Position numbers and translations under genes: made by a program. A stretch of 64,000 nt of DNA from Ecdyonurus torrentis. Its lineage: Eukaryota > Arthropoda > Insecta > Ephemeroptera > Heptageniidae. The DNA lies in NCBI GenBank assembly GCA_949318235.1, contig OX439132.1:44551831-44615830 (forward strand), given 5' to 3'. Under the pieces are notes generated by a model. It had not been told where the DNA came from and ran no database searches. It saw nothing but the letters and a program-made list of their open reading frames with translations. Numbering within the stretch: the stretch's first letter is position 1; each line of letters opens with the position of its first letter. Of this stretch, positions 20,078 through 31,346 are shown one piece after another.

Positions 20078-20158
20078 TCATTCCTCAGTGACTGCAGACC
20101 TGATTAACTGCAGACAACTGCGCAGGCAGTTCAGGGGACAGTCTGTATCAGTATCATT
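20078..20158 (-). CDS. uncharacterised gene exon 5 (stop codon)
   Basis: Acceptor gttatag. Reads NDTDTDCPLNCLRSCLQLIR then SAVTEE and TGA; 27 codons in phase 0. It is GC-richer than its surroundings. An AATAAA on this strand lies at 19969-19964, about 110 nt past the stop. It is less certain than the other exons because it is short and 3 kb from exon 4. Confidence 0.62.
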   Translation of the reverse strand, partial: NDTDTDCPLNCLRSCLQLIRSAVTEE

Positions 20159-21970
20159 CTATAACAACAAATATTTATAAAATAAATCACATCCTATCTC
20201 ACAAAATAGTAAAACAATGGAAAATATTGCATACAAACACAAGAGCCAATAAAATTATCTTATCAACTAAAACTTTTAAAATAAAACCAAATTTAACTTC
20301 TTTTTAAAGAAATAGACCAGAGAAAAACAAGCATTTATATCACAAAACACTTGATGGGATTAATAACATTAAAAAAATAACATTAGTTTGTCTCAAAACC
20401 CAACAGTAGCCCCGTAGCAGTGATCAGAAAATTCAATTTATGCAACCCACACAACATTTTCATACTAATTTTTGCATGTTTCTGACGTCATAAACATGAA
20501 TTTTCACGCAAATTGCATACTTAACAGTATTTTAATGCTCTATCGTGGGGCTACATTAACATTCTGGTAAAAATTGTCAACAGTTTTGAAGATCCCATTT
20601 CGTGTTTATACATTAAAAAACATGTGTTTTTTTATGTGGTCTATGGCTTTAATGATAGGTATAGTTTAATTTGTTTCAGATCTGGATGAAAAATTCAGAT
20701 ATAGCTAGGAAGTATGTACTTAGCAAAGTTCTCAATTTTCGGGCTTCCCCTTGATCCAGATTTCTTTCTGATTAAATATGTACATGTAATGATCAGGATT
20801 TTATATAAAATTAAGGAAAAGTACATTTTTAATAAATTTTAAAGAAAATGCTATGACACACCAGCAAGGGCCTTACCATTGAATCCCATAGTTTGGTGAA
20901 AATCTTGCTAGCACAGATAAAAAAAAAAACTAGCATATTATGGATATATTACTGCAATAAACTTCAAGAGAGGTGAAGTGTGTTATGCCTTCATCAGTTC
21001 ATCTGTGCTAGAATTTAACCTAACTATGGGACTCTCGTCACTATGGTAAGGCCCTTGCTGCTTTCTCATACTGTATCCTTTTCTTTAAAATTTATGACAC
21101 CTAACCGCAATGGTTTATTTTCCCTGATACAGTATCTCAAAAGTACATTTTTATATCTATTGTAGCTAGAATTCATACTTTTGTTTTAAGTTTTTGTTAA
21201 TAAGGTTCTTTAATTTATATTGTATTTTGCCATCTATATGCCAACATCAATAAGTGCATACTGCATACTAAAATAAAATACATGCCAAATGCATAAAAAA
21301 TTCAAATAATAATAAGTCAATTTAAGGAAAAAACCATCGCGGTTAGGATCAATATTAAAGAAAAGGATAGAATAACCAGCAAGGGCCTTACCACAGTAGA
21401 AGTTCTATGGAGAGGTCGAAGTCTCACGTGGCACAGTGTTTTGTTATAAAAAAGTTCATTTTATAACTGAGAGCTTTCGTCATATATTAATGACATTATC
21501 AATCAAAGAAGAAAATTACTTGAGCAGACACTGTGCCATGCGAGACTTCGACCTCTCCATAGAACTTCTACTGTGGTACGGCCCTTGCTGGTTATTCTAT
21601 CCTTTTCTTTAATATTGAAATAATAATAAGTGCATATCAACATTGTAGCAAACAATATGTGGATCTCATTTTTTGTCACAGTAAGCAATACATGTATCTC
21701 GTTTTTTGTCACGCAAAGCAAAACGTTTAAGTCATTTCTGAACGTTATTTAGATGGTACTCGACTTAAAAATTTTGCTTCCCATGACCTAAAACCACATA
21801 TTGCTTACAGTGGAAGAAAAAAATAAATAAATAAAAAGATACCATCATTAAAAAAAACGTGATAAAATATGAGATACACACAAACTTTCTCGAGTTGGGG
21901 AACTCTGACAAATGAGGGAGGTCACATGGCTTACTGGCTAAGTTTTTATACAATTTTTACTAGAAAATGC

Positions 21971-22010
<40 letters not shown>

Positions 22011-25000
22011 ATTCTTTCCATATGGTAAAATTATCATAATGGTTTTATTTTGTCAATAATAAAGAAAAAGATAAAAAAAAAAAAAAAAAAAAACATCAGC
22101 AATAGCCTTACTTACCAAAGTAGAAGTTGTATGAAGAGGTTGAGGTCTCATGTGGCCTCAGTATACCTTGCATGTGGCACAGTACAATTACAAAAAATTT
22201 CATAACTGAGAGCTTTCGTCATATTTTAATGAAAATTTCAATCACATCAAGCACATTCAAGCACATCACAGTACAGTAAAAGACTACACTGCTCAATGAT
22301 ATACCCAAGTAAATCACTTCTTTAATTGATAATGTCATTAAAATAAAAAATATGATGAAAGCTCTGTTATGAACATTTTTATAACTATAACTCTGTGCCA
22401 CACAAGACTTTGACCTCTTCATAGAACTTCTACTGTGGTAAGGCCTTTGCTGGCATTGCTATACTTTTCTTTGTTATTAATCCTAAACATTTTTTGTTGT
22501 ATTTTGTATTTTTTTTTTTTATGTTGTATTTTTTACTTAAATTGATTCTGTCTTTTTATTATTATATAAATTTGCCTAGCATAGAAATTCCTGGCTACTC
22601 AAAAATGTATCTCAAGGCTTGCTCATTAAAGGCATAGACAACATGAAAACATTTGCATTTACATAACAAAACACTTGATGGGACTTACATAAATAACATT
22701 AATTGGTCTCAAAACCCAACTGTAGCGCCGTAGCAGTTATCAGAAAATATCGATTTATGCAACCCGCACAACATTTTTATACTATAGTTTTTGCCTGTTT
22801 ATGGCGTCATAAACAGGAATATTCACCCAAATTGCATACTTTACATTTTTTTCAAGCTCTCTGGTGAGGCCACATTTACATTCTGGTAAAAAATACCATC
22901 AGTTTTGTAGATCCCATTTCGTGTTTAGAACATGTTGTTTCAATGTTTTCTATGCCTTTAAAATGAACAAACTACACTTGACAAATTTTGTTCAAAATGA
23001 TTTACATTTGGCACTTCTACGCATTTAACAGAAGAACTGGATGGGACAACTTGGAATTTATAAAGTGTAGATCAGCCATTTTGAACAAAATATGTATAAA
23101 GTGTAGTTTGCTCACTTTGAATGGTAAGCATCAATCTGTTTATTGAGACAAAACATTAAAATAAACTATTAATTGATATAAGTCCTCATGACAATGAGGG
23201 AGATTCTTACCATTTTCTGTAAAACTTCGTTCCAGTTGATATTGTTGACTGTTTGGCTTTGAGAGAAGAGAGCGATGATGGATATGATGTCTACCAAACA
23301 TTGTATCAGAGAGTACGTCAACCTGGGGAGCATCAAGTCATGTTAGAGCAGGCACATTAAGTACAGGGGCTTGTATAAAAACACTCACAGTCTGATTTCT
23401 TTACACATTGGTACAGTACTCAAATAATTATGTAAAAATTATACCGTGTCACAATGAGGCAAAATTTTACATTCCAGATGAAATAAAAAAAAAGAAGAAA
23501 AAAAAAAAAAAAAAAAAAAAAAAAAAGCATAGAAGAAAACAAAAATACAAATTTTGAAAGGGCGAGGTTTAAAGTCCTTATGCACTTATTTTTTAATCAT
23601 TTAGAATACTAGATTGATAATTACCATACCTTATTATCCATGAATTAGACACCAACATGTTGATTTTGTATTATTATATTTTTTTTTTTCATTTTGACAG
23701 TTGAAATAAAACTTATCTGACGTCACAATGTACCGGTGACTGTGATTGGCTGACTTTATCACGTGACTTGACGGGTGACTGTGATTGGCTGACTCATCAG
23801 CGAATCACAGCGACTGGGTCTGGTCACGTGATAATTCAGCCAATCACAGTCACCGGTACATTGTGACGTCAGATAAGTTTTATTTCAACTGTCAAAATGA
23901 AAATACATACATACATATCATGAAGCTATAATCCCTTTCGGGGTAAGCCAACAACACAGATGTTTAAAATAAATACAAAATCAACATGTTGGTGTCTAAT
24001 TCATGGATAATAAGGTATGGTAATTATCAATCTAGTATTCTAAATGATAAAAAAAATAAGTGTATAAGGGCGAGGTTTAAGCCTGACTAAATGTCTGGTC
24101 CACCCTTACACCTAACCCCATACCTACACTTAGCACCTATACCCCTTGCAAGGGTTTGTCACTCAAAATGACAGCTGTTTTAATGTGTTGGTCAGCCTAT
24201 AACTGACCAATAGGTACAGTGCTCCCAAGTTTTATTTATAATAGATGACATTGTAACAAGTCTCATTTTAGTTTCGTTTTGTGCATGTGACATAATTCTG
24301 GGACCTGGCTCCCATCAACGTGGTCGTGTGGTGCATTTCAGTCAATAAATTTGTAAAATTTATCTCTAGCAAAGTGATAAAACCCAATTTAATTTCCTGA
24401 AATACCAATACATCTTATTTAGAGGTTAAAAGCTTGTCATATTTATGTATTTCAGTGTAAATCCAGGTTAAAGGGGTATGATGGACCCTTTTACATTACA
24501 TTTGGTCCCAGAGTGATGTCATTAAAACTGATCAGCTGTTGAGTCAAAGTAGCTTATACATTAATATATAATTATTAGGAAAGGTTAAAACATTCTGGTT
24601 TGAATATGTAATCAAAGAAAGGATAGGAGAAACTAACAAGCACCTTACCACGATGAGGTCCGTAGCTTGGTGAACGTCTTGATGGCGCAGCTTACACAAA
24701 TGTATACAAGATTACTAAGATGTTTCCAGGGCGACAGCCCTCTTCTTCAGTTTTAGTGAAGGTAAGTTGGTTGTTGGTTGGTTTAGGTTACCTAGGTAGG
24801 AGAGGATGGAGTAGGCGGGAGTGGGGGTGACGGTGAGAGTAAAGTAACTTATGAGTAGTTAACCAAACCTATTCTCACCAACTCTATCCCTCTCCTAGAT
24901 AGGTAACCTAAACCAACCAACAACTAACTTGCCATCACTGCAACTGAAGAAGAGGGCTGTTGCCCTCGAAACTTCTTGCAAACTTGTAACCTGTACCATC

Positions 25001-25471
25001 AAGACATTCACCAAGCTATGGACCTCATCAAGTTAAGGCGCTTGTTGGTTTCTCCTATCCTTTTTTTGATTACATACACATGGCTTAGGCTTATACAGTA
25101 AGTTTTCTCCTGTCATGTCAGCTTGACTTTGTGTCACTATTGAACCTGGAGAATACTGCAAGAACTAGACGTGCCATGCGCAGTAGTGGCACCCAGCCAA
25201 GCTGACAGTATAGGATAGGACAGTACAGTATGAGCGCAATAGCCTCTTCAGTCCCAATATACAATGAGTTGTACATAAAAAAAGTGACAAAAAATCTTTA
25301 AACCATGGAAAAAAATAGAAAAAATAGAGATAAAAATATGAAAATTGTGCCAGAAAAAAAAACAGTAAAATTTTGGCGTTTTTTAGAGCTATTTTGAGCA
25401 ATGGGTATGGGCAGTGGGTAGGGGTCCGTAAAAGTAAAAAAAAGAAGGGAAAAAAAAGACAAAAAAAAAGA

Positions 25472-25504
<33 letters not shown>

Positions 25505-26590
25505 CAAAAGACAAAAGAGGCACATTTTTGTCATTCTGAGAGCCGCACAATAACGTGGTTAAAATTTACGACAGTGAAATATTGTTTAAAAGGGTCTGGG
25601 ACTGAAGAGGATAGTGGCACGCAGTCAAGCTGACATTCTCAGTATAGGAGATAAAAGGGGTTGATAAAGGTGAAGAGTCAAAAGGGGGCATACCCCAGCA
25701 AACCTGCACGTTGCCCCCCCCCCCCACCCCCCTGTAATGCTCCTCTCAGGTCAAACAGAGGTGACTGTTTCAAGAATAATTGAATCAGCCAATCAGAGCA
25801 TGGTAAAGCTCTATGACTAGCTGTGCATTACTTAATAAGAGCACTTACTGTGGGTTGTTAGTGAACAGGACAATGGCATTTTCTTGGTGGATGTTAGTTG
25901 GTGTCACCATAGCAGCAGGAATGGTTTCTGTGTTCTGCTCGATGTACCCCACAAAATACTCCAGTTGCATTACGAAGTCAACCACTTTATCTATAAATAA
26001 ACAAAAACATCAGCAAGATTTCACTATGACTAAAGTCCCTACAAAATACCAAGTACTCTCACTGATAACATTGTAAACCTCACTCAAATAACATACAGCT
26101 AAGAATTAACCTCAGATCTGATGGAGTTTTTTATTATTATTATTTTTTATTTATAACATAAGTTTGTATTGTCTTTATTAATAGCATGTGTACATAATTT
26201 CAAATCAATTTGTCCATTGCTTATGTGGGAAAAACAAAAACATGGTGAGCATAGGTCATCCTATTATTAGGGCGTCTTGTTACTTTTTTTCCACACAACC
26301 TTTGGACACATCAATTTGAAATTTGGTACACATGCTATTATACACATAATTATGATGTTTGTAGACTCTGTTTTTTGTGCTCACCCCCCCCCCCCCCCCA
26401 AAGAACAATCATCCAATGCTTTTTAAACGGAAGTGCACATTTTTTGGAGCAAGGGAACAGGGTTTAGAAAAATCATTAGTTTAATCGAGAGGATACAGTG
26501 TAATTAACTATGTAAAGTCAACTGTGATTGGCTAGTAGGTTTATAACACGCTCTCTGATTAGTTTAGCACCGGTAGCAATTGTGACCTCT

Positions 26591-26624
<34 letters not shown>

Positions 26625-27528
26625 AATTCTTATCAAGTGAGAGTAGTTAGCATTTTCTAGGGACGTTAACAACAATCAGGGTATTATTTGCATGGCATTT
26701 TGTTTCTCACCTAAAAGTAAAGACATGTTCAGCCTTCTTGACTCCAGGGTTACTTCATCTATCTGCTCACATAACTCTTGTATGTTACTTTGAAGCTCTC
26801 TCATTGCATTCAATAGTTCTTGATCCATGGCATCAACCTGATCCTAGAAAAATATAATAAATAAATATAAAACAAATTTGTGTACATATGTATAAAATTA
26901 GAATTTTTATGTACAGGGTGTTTTTTTAAAAGCGCGCATTTTAAAACGCAAAATAAAATATGAAGAAATAAAATAAAATTAACTTTTTATATATCATTTT
27001 GTAGCCAAGGGTTGGACATTTTTAAAACTGTTCTTAGAAATAAAATTGAGTGACCGGTTTTCTTGCACCGAGCGTCAACGTAAAAATGTGCAATTTTTTT
27101 TCAAGACATCTTTTTTTTTTTCTGCAAAAATGATGAGAACTTTGCTTTTTTAACTATCCTTTATTGACAATTAATGGAGACTGTTGGCATAAATAAGATA
27201 CCTATAGCACTCTAAACATGTTCTGTGATAAAAATGGAAGGATATGGCCACATTAGTATCAGGGGTAAGGTGAAAACTTTTGCATTAAACATTGCTAAAT
27301 TTGATTTAAAAAATTCTCTTAAATCCAGTTTTTTTTTTTTTTTTTTTTTTTTTACCGATTTTGTATGAATTTTAATTTTCATATCATTGTTTGTAACTTT
27401 AATTTTCTGTCAATTCTTACAAACTGGTTTGGTTTGATAATTAAAGCCTTGAGCATTTCATTTTAAAGAACGGAAATTTTTAATTTGCACCTCTTTCTTT
27501 AAAAGTTGGTCCATAATGCAAATCCACA

Positions 27529-27567
<39 letters not shown>

Positions 27568-30500
27568 AATTCATTAATCCATTGCATCTTTAATTTAATG
27601 AAGACTTCATACTGAATTTTTTTAAATAATTAAACCTAACATTACTCAGATTTGAAAGAAAACTGTGAGTGCAAAGCCATTATAGAGAAACTAAAAATTT
27701 CGTTAAATCATTAAGAAAAATTCTCGAATTAGAGAAAATGTTGGCAGATTTAGCAATTTTAACGCAAATGTTTTCACCTTAACCCTGATACCAATGTGGC
27801 CATATCCTTCCATTTTTATCACAGAACATGTTTAGAGTGCTATAGGTACCTTATTTATGCCAACAGACTCCATGAACTGTCAATAAAGGACAGTTAAAAA
27901 AGCAAATTTCTCATCATTTTTGCAGAAAAAAAGACGTCTGGAAAAAAAAATTGCACATTTTTACGTTGACACTCGGTGCAAGAAAACTGGTCAGTCAATT
28001 TTATTTCTAAGAACAGTTTTAAAAATGTCTAACCCTTGGCTACAAAATGATATATACAAAGTTAATTTTATTTTATTTCTTCGTATTTTATTTTGCGTTT
28101 TAAAATGCGCGCTTTTAAAAAAACACCCTGTATTACTGGGTAATGTAGACTATTTGAATAGGAGTTACTACAGTGGTAAAAGAATTCTTATAATTTATTT
28201 TATTAGCTTAAATAGCTGCATTTTATATGTTTTTAGGCTAAAAACATATCGATGTGGCTGCGGCCAAAGGGCGAATCTACAATTGGCCAGTTTGCAGCAA
28301 AAGGCGAATTTGCTTTTGGTCAGTTTGCAGCAAAGGGCGAATCTGCATTTTGTACTAGTAAAAGTACTAGTATACATGATAAAAGCACACTCTTAAAATT
28401 ATTCCTATGTATATTTTTTTCTGAACACAGTAGAGGAACATTGCTAAAACATGGTTTAACTAAAGATAAGGAAATCAGGGGTCCCTTTGCCTTTTCACTT
28501 TCACAAACTATCAATAGTTGTGACTGATTTCAAAATTCAAATTCAAAATATTCAAGATTCAAATATTTCAAGATTTACTTGTGCTTGTTTGTTCGTGTGA
28601 TCGTTTGTTCGTGTGTACGTGTGCGCGTGTGCGCCAGCGTGTGTGTGATTTCACTCACATCCGCTTCTGTTTCTACTTACTACACAAGCGCAGTACATCG
28701 AAACGGAAGAGGATGTGAGCGAAATTGCTTAAAGTCGGACTCAAAACAGTTGTTCCTTTTTTAGTCAATTGTGTACACAAGGGCAATAGGGGAAAGGGGG
28801 AACTAAAAAAAAAAAAAAAAAAATACAAAATCAAGTTACATACATAGCTAGAAAGGATCATGAATTGAAGATACTAGTATTGGGAACAAGTACTGCTGTT
28901 GGAAAGTATTTGTTTCTTACAAAGTATAACTGCCCATGTTTGGAATTAGCTTGATGGAGACGATTTTAAAATAATAAATAGGAAATTGTTAAGAAAAAAA
29001 ATAGTAGAAACACTAATATAATTTATGACATTTTGTTTTTAATAGATAGGCGAGCGACTGTACATTTGCCACAATATGATAGAGACATTATTATTGTAAT
29101 TACACAGTGTTGTTATAGTGGGAGGTGCTAGGTGGTTATATCTGCATTTTGGCTTCCTCTTGGCAGGGAGGGGCAGTCATGCCTACCTTTAGAGCTACCC
29201 TAATGGTATCTCCTATGTACACTTATTAGCTTGGTAGTGTAAATCTAACATGAAAGACCATGCCGCTTTCCAAAAGCAAAGGGTAAAAATACATGTCCAG
29301 GTAAAAGCAGCATTGCTAAATACTCTGAAAACCATGAGTTATTTATTTAAGAATTACCGCATTGTCTTTGATGCTAGATTTATCACCAATTGTACTTGCC
29401 AACAACTAGTTCCCGACCCTGCCAACAATTGGGTCCACCTACCAACAATGTGAGAACAGGCATCTGGGCAACTTTAATTGTCAATTAAAATTAAAGTTGG
29501 GGTTGTGTAATGTTGGCATTTGCATAGGTTGATAGCAAATTTAGCATTCATCATGCCTGCTAATTTTTGTAATGGTATATTAAATAGAAATTCTTAAAAA
29601 TAGGAAAAGAGTGCCTGAAACTACTATTATAGGGTGCCAAATCTGGATCCCTACCATTGCAAAAAGAAAAGGGCAAGGCCTGATAAAGCCAGAATTTTGT
29701 GACAGGAAGAGTCCAGCATAAAGTGAGGGTGGATAACACCCCCCCCCCCCCTTACCCTCTAGACCTGAAGGGAGGAGCACAAATTCCTGGGCATATATGT
29801 ATAAAGTATATGTATACATCACTGGTATGCATATACATTTATGTATGTATACATATGTATGTACTATCACTTACAGAAAAAAATAAATTATTTGCAGCGT
29901 TTATATGGAAAACCCATATAAACATATGAGAGTGGGTGGTGGGTGGCTTCGCTCCCACCACCAATTTAAAGAAGAGAGGAGAAATCTGTTACCAAGAAAC
30001 CACGTGGTTTAAGTGACCTATAAGAGTGTGGTGTTGTTGTCTTATTAGTTCACCTGAACTTGTGGTGAGCACCAGACAGGCAGGCAGGAAGGAAAGAAGG
30101 CAGCACGGCTGCTTGGCTTGCTGCGATGCACTCCGACAACCTTTGCATCTCAACACAACATTGCATCACACAATAGAGTCCATACTCTACTTAAAAACTG
30201 CATTTAGTTATATATTTGGTCTCAGCATTGTCATGTTGTGATACAAGGTCAAAGTGCATCGCGGCAAGCCAAGCAGCCATGTTGCCTTCTTTCCTCCCTG
30301 TCTGATGCTCGCCACACGTTCAGGTGAACGAAGACAACGACATCACACTCTTATTGGACACTTAAACCACGTGGTTTCTTGGTGACAAAGATTTCTCCTC
30401 TCTTTAAGTTGATGGTGGGAGCGAAGCCACCCACCACTCACTCTCGTATGTTTATATGGTTTTCCCATATCATACATATGAAACGTTGCAAATAATTTTT

Positions 30501-31044
30501 TTTCTGAAAGTGATAGTACAGCTCTGGCCAAAACTTCCTGAACGATTTGCATGGGCAGCCCGCAACGACACTATGTTACTGCTATGAGTGCTATGTTATC
30601 TTTATGAGAAAACGCTGCGGCCGCCGCTGCCCCGTTCGGAAACTTTTGTCCAGAGCTGTAATACACACATAGTGTGTTACATTGTATACATACTCATATA
30701 CAATACGAGTGTGGCATACGATAATAATTAATAAAATTAGCAACTCTATCACAAAGATATATCATAATATCGACTGACAAAATAGATAATTAGATTTTCT
30801 TACCGCGTGCTTTACCAACCAACACGCCCCTTTTACCATGCGTCATTTTAAGCATAGTTTACTATGATTTTAAGATACAAAATCCTACATTTATAACACT
30901 TTTAGGTACGTAGTAAAACCTATTTTCTGTTTATTATTAACTTACGTTTGATTGTGTTTCTAATTCCTCTTGAGCAATATTGTGGTACTCGGCTAAACCA
31001 AGAAATGTTGCAGAAGCTTGATTAAATTTGTTGTTTCCCTCCAT
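20078..31044 (-). CDS. uncharacterised 188-residue protein, five exons
   Basis: Exons on the minus strand: 31044-30946, 26843-26711, 25990-25849, 23322-23211 and 20158-20078. Phases 0, 1, 2, 0 all join and the coding sequence totals 567 bp. Starts MEGNNKFNQASATFLGLAEY. Residues about 24-78 are helical, with coiled-coil-like heptads (MDQELLNAMRELQSNIQELC, EQIDEVTLESRRLNMSLLL); the later part includes DKVVDFVMQLEYFVGYIEQN, QLTYSLIQCLVDIISIIALF and a Cys-containing end (DCPLNCLRSCLQLIRSAVTE). No signal peptide; the hydrophobic QCLVDIISIIALF stretch may be a buried helix. I do not recognise the family. It is divergent from UBFD1, with 238 bp between the start codons. Confidence 0.75.
20307..20655 (+). 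mobile_element. family D MITE, copy 2
   Basis: Same interior as copy 1 (cacttgatgggattaat, gcaacccacacaacatttt, tgacgtcataaac). Ends worn (agaaatagaccagagaaaa; ctatggctttaat). In intron 4 of the minus-strand gene. Confidence 0.85.
20833..21118. mobile_element. foldback element, family A
   Basis: Left arm caccagcaagggccttacca and cccatagtttggtgaaaatc; right arm has ctaactatgggactctcgtc and atggtaaggcccttgctg. Right end ctaaccgcaatggttta. Confidence 0.8.
21329..21621. mobile_element. foldback element, family B, best copy
   Basis: Left arm aaagaaaaggatagaataac, ggccttaccacagtagaagt and ctatggagaggtcgaagtct; the right arm is its complement, through cctctccatagaacttctac to atccttttcttt. The loop has cataactgagagctttcgtc-like sequence. 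Confidence 0.88.
21960..22008. repeat. poly(A) tract and AT-rich spacer
   Basis: A run of about 32 A near 21977-22008 lies between two family B elements; a second A run is at 22073-22093. Confidence 0.8.
22052..22480. mobile_element. foldback element, family B, long copy
   Basis: Left arm aagtagaagttgtatgaaga and ggttgaggtctcatgtggc; right arm gactttgacctcttcataga and acttctactgtggtaaggcc. The middle (tcataactgagagctttcgtc) is itself repeated in inverted form. Confidence 0.78.
22628..22960 (+). mobile_element. family D MITE, copy 3
   Basis: Clear inverted ends aaaggcatagacaacatgaa and gttttctatgccttta. The CRE-like octamer is mutated here (atggcgtcataaac). Confidence 0.87.
22963..23118. mobile_element. 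short foldback element
   Basis: Arms aaatgaacaaactacact and agtgtagtttgctcact, with attttgttcaaaatg and cattttgaacaaaat inside. It abuts family D copy 3. Confidence 0.7.
23211..23322 (-). CDS. uncharacterised gene exon 4
   Basis: Acceptor ccccag, donor gtaaga. Completes the split Gln codon, then LTYSLIQCLVDIISIIALFS and QSQTVNNINWNEVLQKM. Phase 2 in, phase 0 out. Confidence 0.8.
23577..24068. mobile_element. foldback element, family G
   Basis: About 490-bp palindrome: arms with agattgataattaccatacc, ccatgaattagacaccaaca, cttatctgacgtcacaatgt and accggtgactgtgattggct, each with its complement. Flanked on both sides by gggcgaggttta. A SINE tail fragment is embedded in the right arm (23902-23950). 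Other copies at 34180 and 62222. Confidence 0.88.
23902..23950 (-). mobile_element. SINE-1 3' tail fragment
   Basis: On the minus strand it reads taccccgaaagggat followed by catgatatgtatgtatgta, matching the 3' end of the SINE at 38681. It is present in only one arm of the family G palindrome, so it inserted after the palindrome formed. Confidence 0.75.
24604..25076. mobile_element. foldback element, family C, copy 2
   Basis: Ends atatgtaatcaaagaaagga and atcctttttttgattacata. Arms contain tgaagaagagggctgttgcc and its complement. The centre has a second inverted pair around ccaaccaacaactaac. Lies in intron 3 of the minus-strand gene. Confidence 0.85.
25186..25650. mobile_element. element W with flanking direct repeats
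   Basis: Inverted ends cctcttcagtccca (25243) and tgggactgaagagg (25610). Outside them, agtggcacccagccaagctg and agtggcacgcagtcaagctg are direct repeats. The interior is A-rich and matches 46329-46615 in reverse orientation. Confidence 0.7.
25849..25990 (-). CDS. uncharacterised gene exon 3
   Basis: Acceptor tttatag, donor gtaagt. Reads DKVVDFVMQLEYFVGYIEQN, then TETIPAAMVTPTNIHQENAI and VLFTNNP. Phase 1 in, phase 2 out. Confidence 0.82.
26360..26475. repeat. dispersed repeat U
   Basis: Contains gtgcacattttttggagcaa and gggaacagggttta, preceded by a poly-C tract. Related copies at 41225-41440 and 42540-42660. Confidence 0.6.
26711..26843 (-). CDS. uncharacterised gene exon 2 (helical)
   Basis: Acceptor ttctag, donor gtgaga. 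Reads DQVDAMDQELLNAMRELQSN then IQELCEQIDEVTLESRRLNM. Phase 0 in, phase 1 out. Confidence 0.82.
26914..28130. mobile_element. 1.2-kb Tc1/mariner-type foldback element
   Basis: Inverted arms of about 420 bp start cagggtgtttttttaaaagc and end gcttttaaaaaaacaccctg, flanked by TA. The arms contain gataaaaatggaaggatatg and its complement. No transposase frame. CAGGGTG ends with a TA target are common in mariner-type elements. It fills a large part of intron 1 of the minus-strand gene. Confidence 0.88.
28250..28352. repeat. short tandem repeat, about 33-bp unit
   Basis: Three units of the form caaagggcgaatctacaatt followed by ggccagtttgcag. The long open frames seen here on both strands come from this repeat. 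Confidence 0.6.
28580..28640. repeat. GT-rich simple sequence
   Basis: Imperfect gtgtgtgc/gttcgt units. No coding support. Confidence 0.5.
29864..30516. mobile_element. foldback element, family J
   Basis: Inverted arms of about 280 bp: ctatcacttacagaaaaaaa, gtggcttcgctcccaccacc, aaaccacgtggtttaagtg and their complements. Flanked by TA. Its right TA is also the left TA of the adjacent family K element. The loop is near 30180-30230. Confidence 0.87.
30519..30658. mobile_element. family K MITE, 140 bp
   Basis: Ends cagctctggccaaaa and ttttgtccagagctg with TA flanks. Interior cccgcaacgacactatgtta and aaaacgctgcggccgccgct. Confidence 0.87.
30946..31044 (-). CDS. uncharacterised gene exon 1 (start codon)
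   Basis: ATG at 31044-31042. Reads MEGNNKFNQASATFLGLAEY then HNIAQEELETQSN. Donor gtaagt, phase 0. It contains no internal stop and ends exactly at the donor. Confidence 0.8.
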
Positions 31045-31282
31045 TTTTTTTTCTCCCGCTAAAAATTCAAACAAAACAGCTGATTAAAAACAGATAAAAA
31101 AAGTCAACTTAAAAACTTTTCACTAAAATAAAAACTAATAATTAAATTTATCATTGCTATATAATTATAAAATAATATTAAAAAATTATTTAAATTTTTT
31201 ATGAATATTTTAAAATAATTAATCTTGGATAATTATTAATTATAGAAATGAATTACGCGGCGCGTAGTACACGAGGGTAAAA
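31045..31282. promoter_or_regulatory. divergent promoter region between the uncharacterised gene and UBFD1
   Basis: 238 bp separate the two start codons, so both 5'UTRs and promoters must fit here unless there are upstream non-coding exons. It is AT-rich, with a short GC patch (cgcggcgcgtagtacacgag) next to UBFD1. No TATA box can be assigned with confidence. Confidence 0.55.
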
Positions 31283-31346
31283 ATGGCAAAGGATTCTGAC
31301 GACGTGAAAGATATTCCAAAAGAACCCCTGTCCATTGAAGCAAAAG
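31283..31346 (+). CDS. UBFD1: UBFD1 exon 1 (start codon)
   Basis: ATG in aaaatgg, then MAKDSDDVKDIPKEPLSIEA. Donor gtatga, phase 1 out. Confidence 0.9.

Noticed and set aside
27920..28396. A 158-codon plus-strand open frame
   Set aside because: It runs along one arm of the 1.2-kb foldback and a short tandem repeat, antisense to an intron, with no family resemblance.
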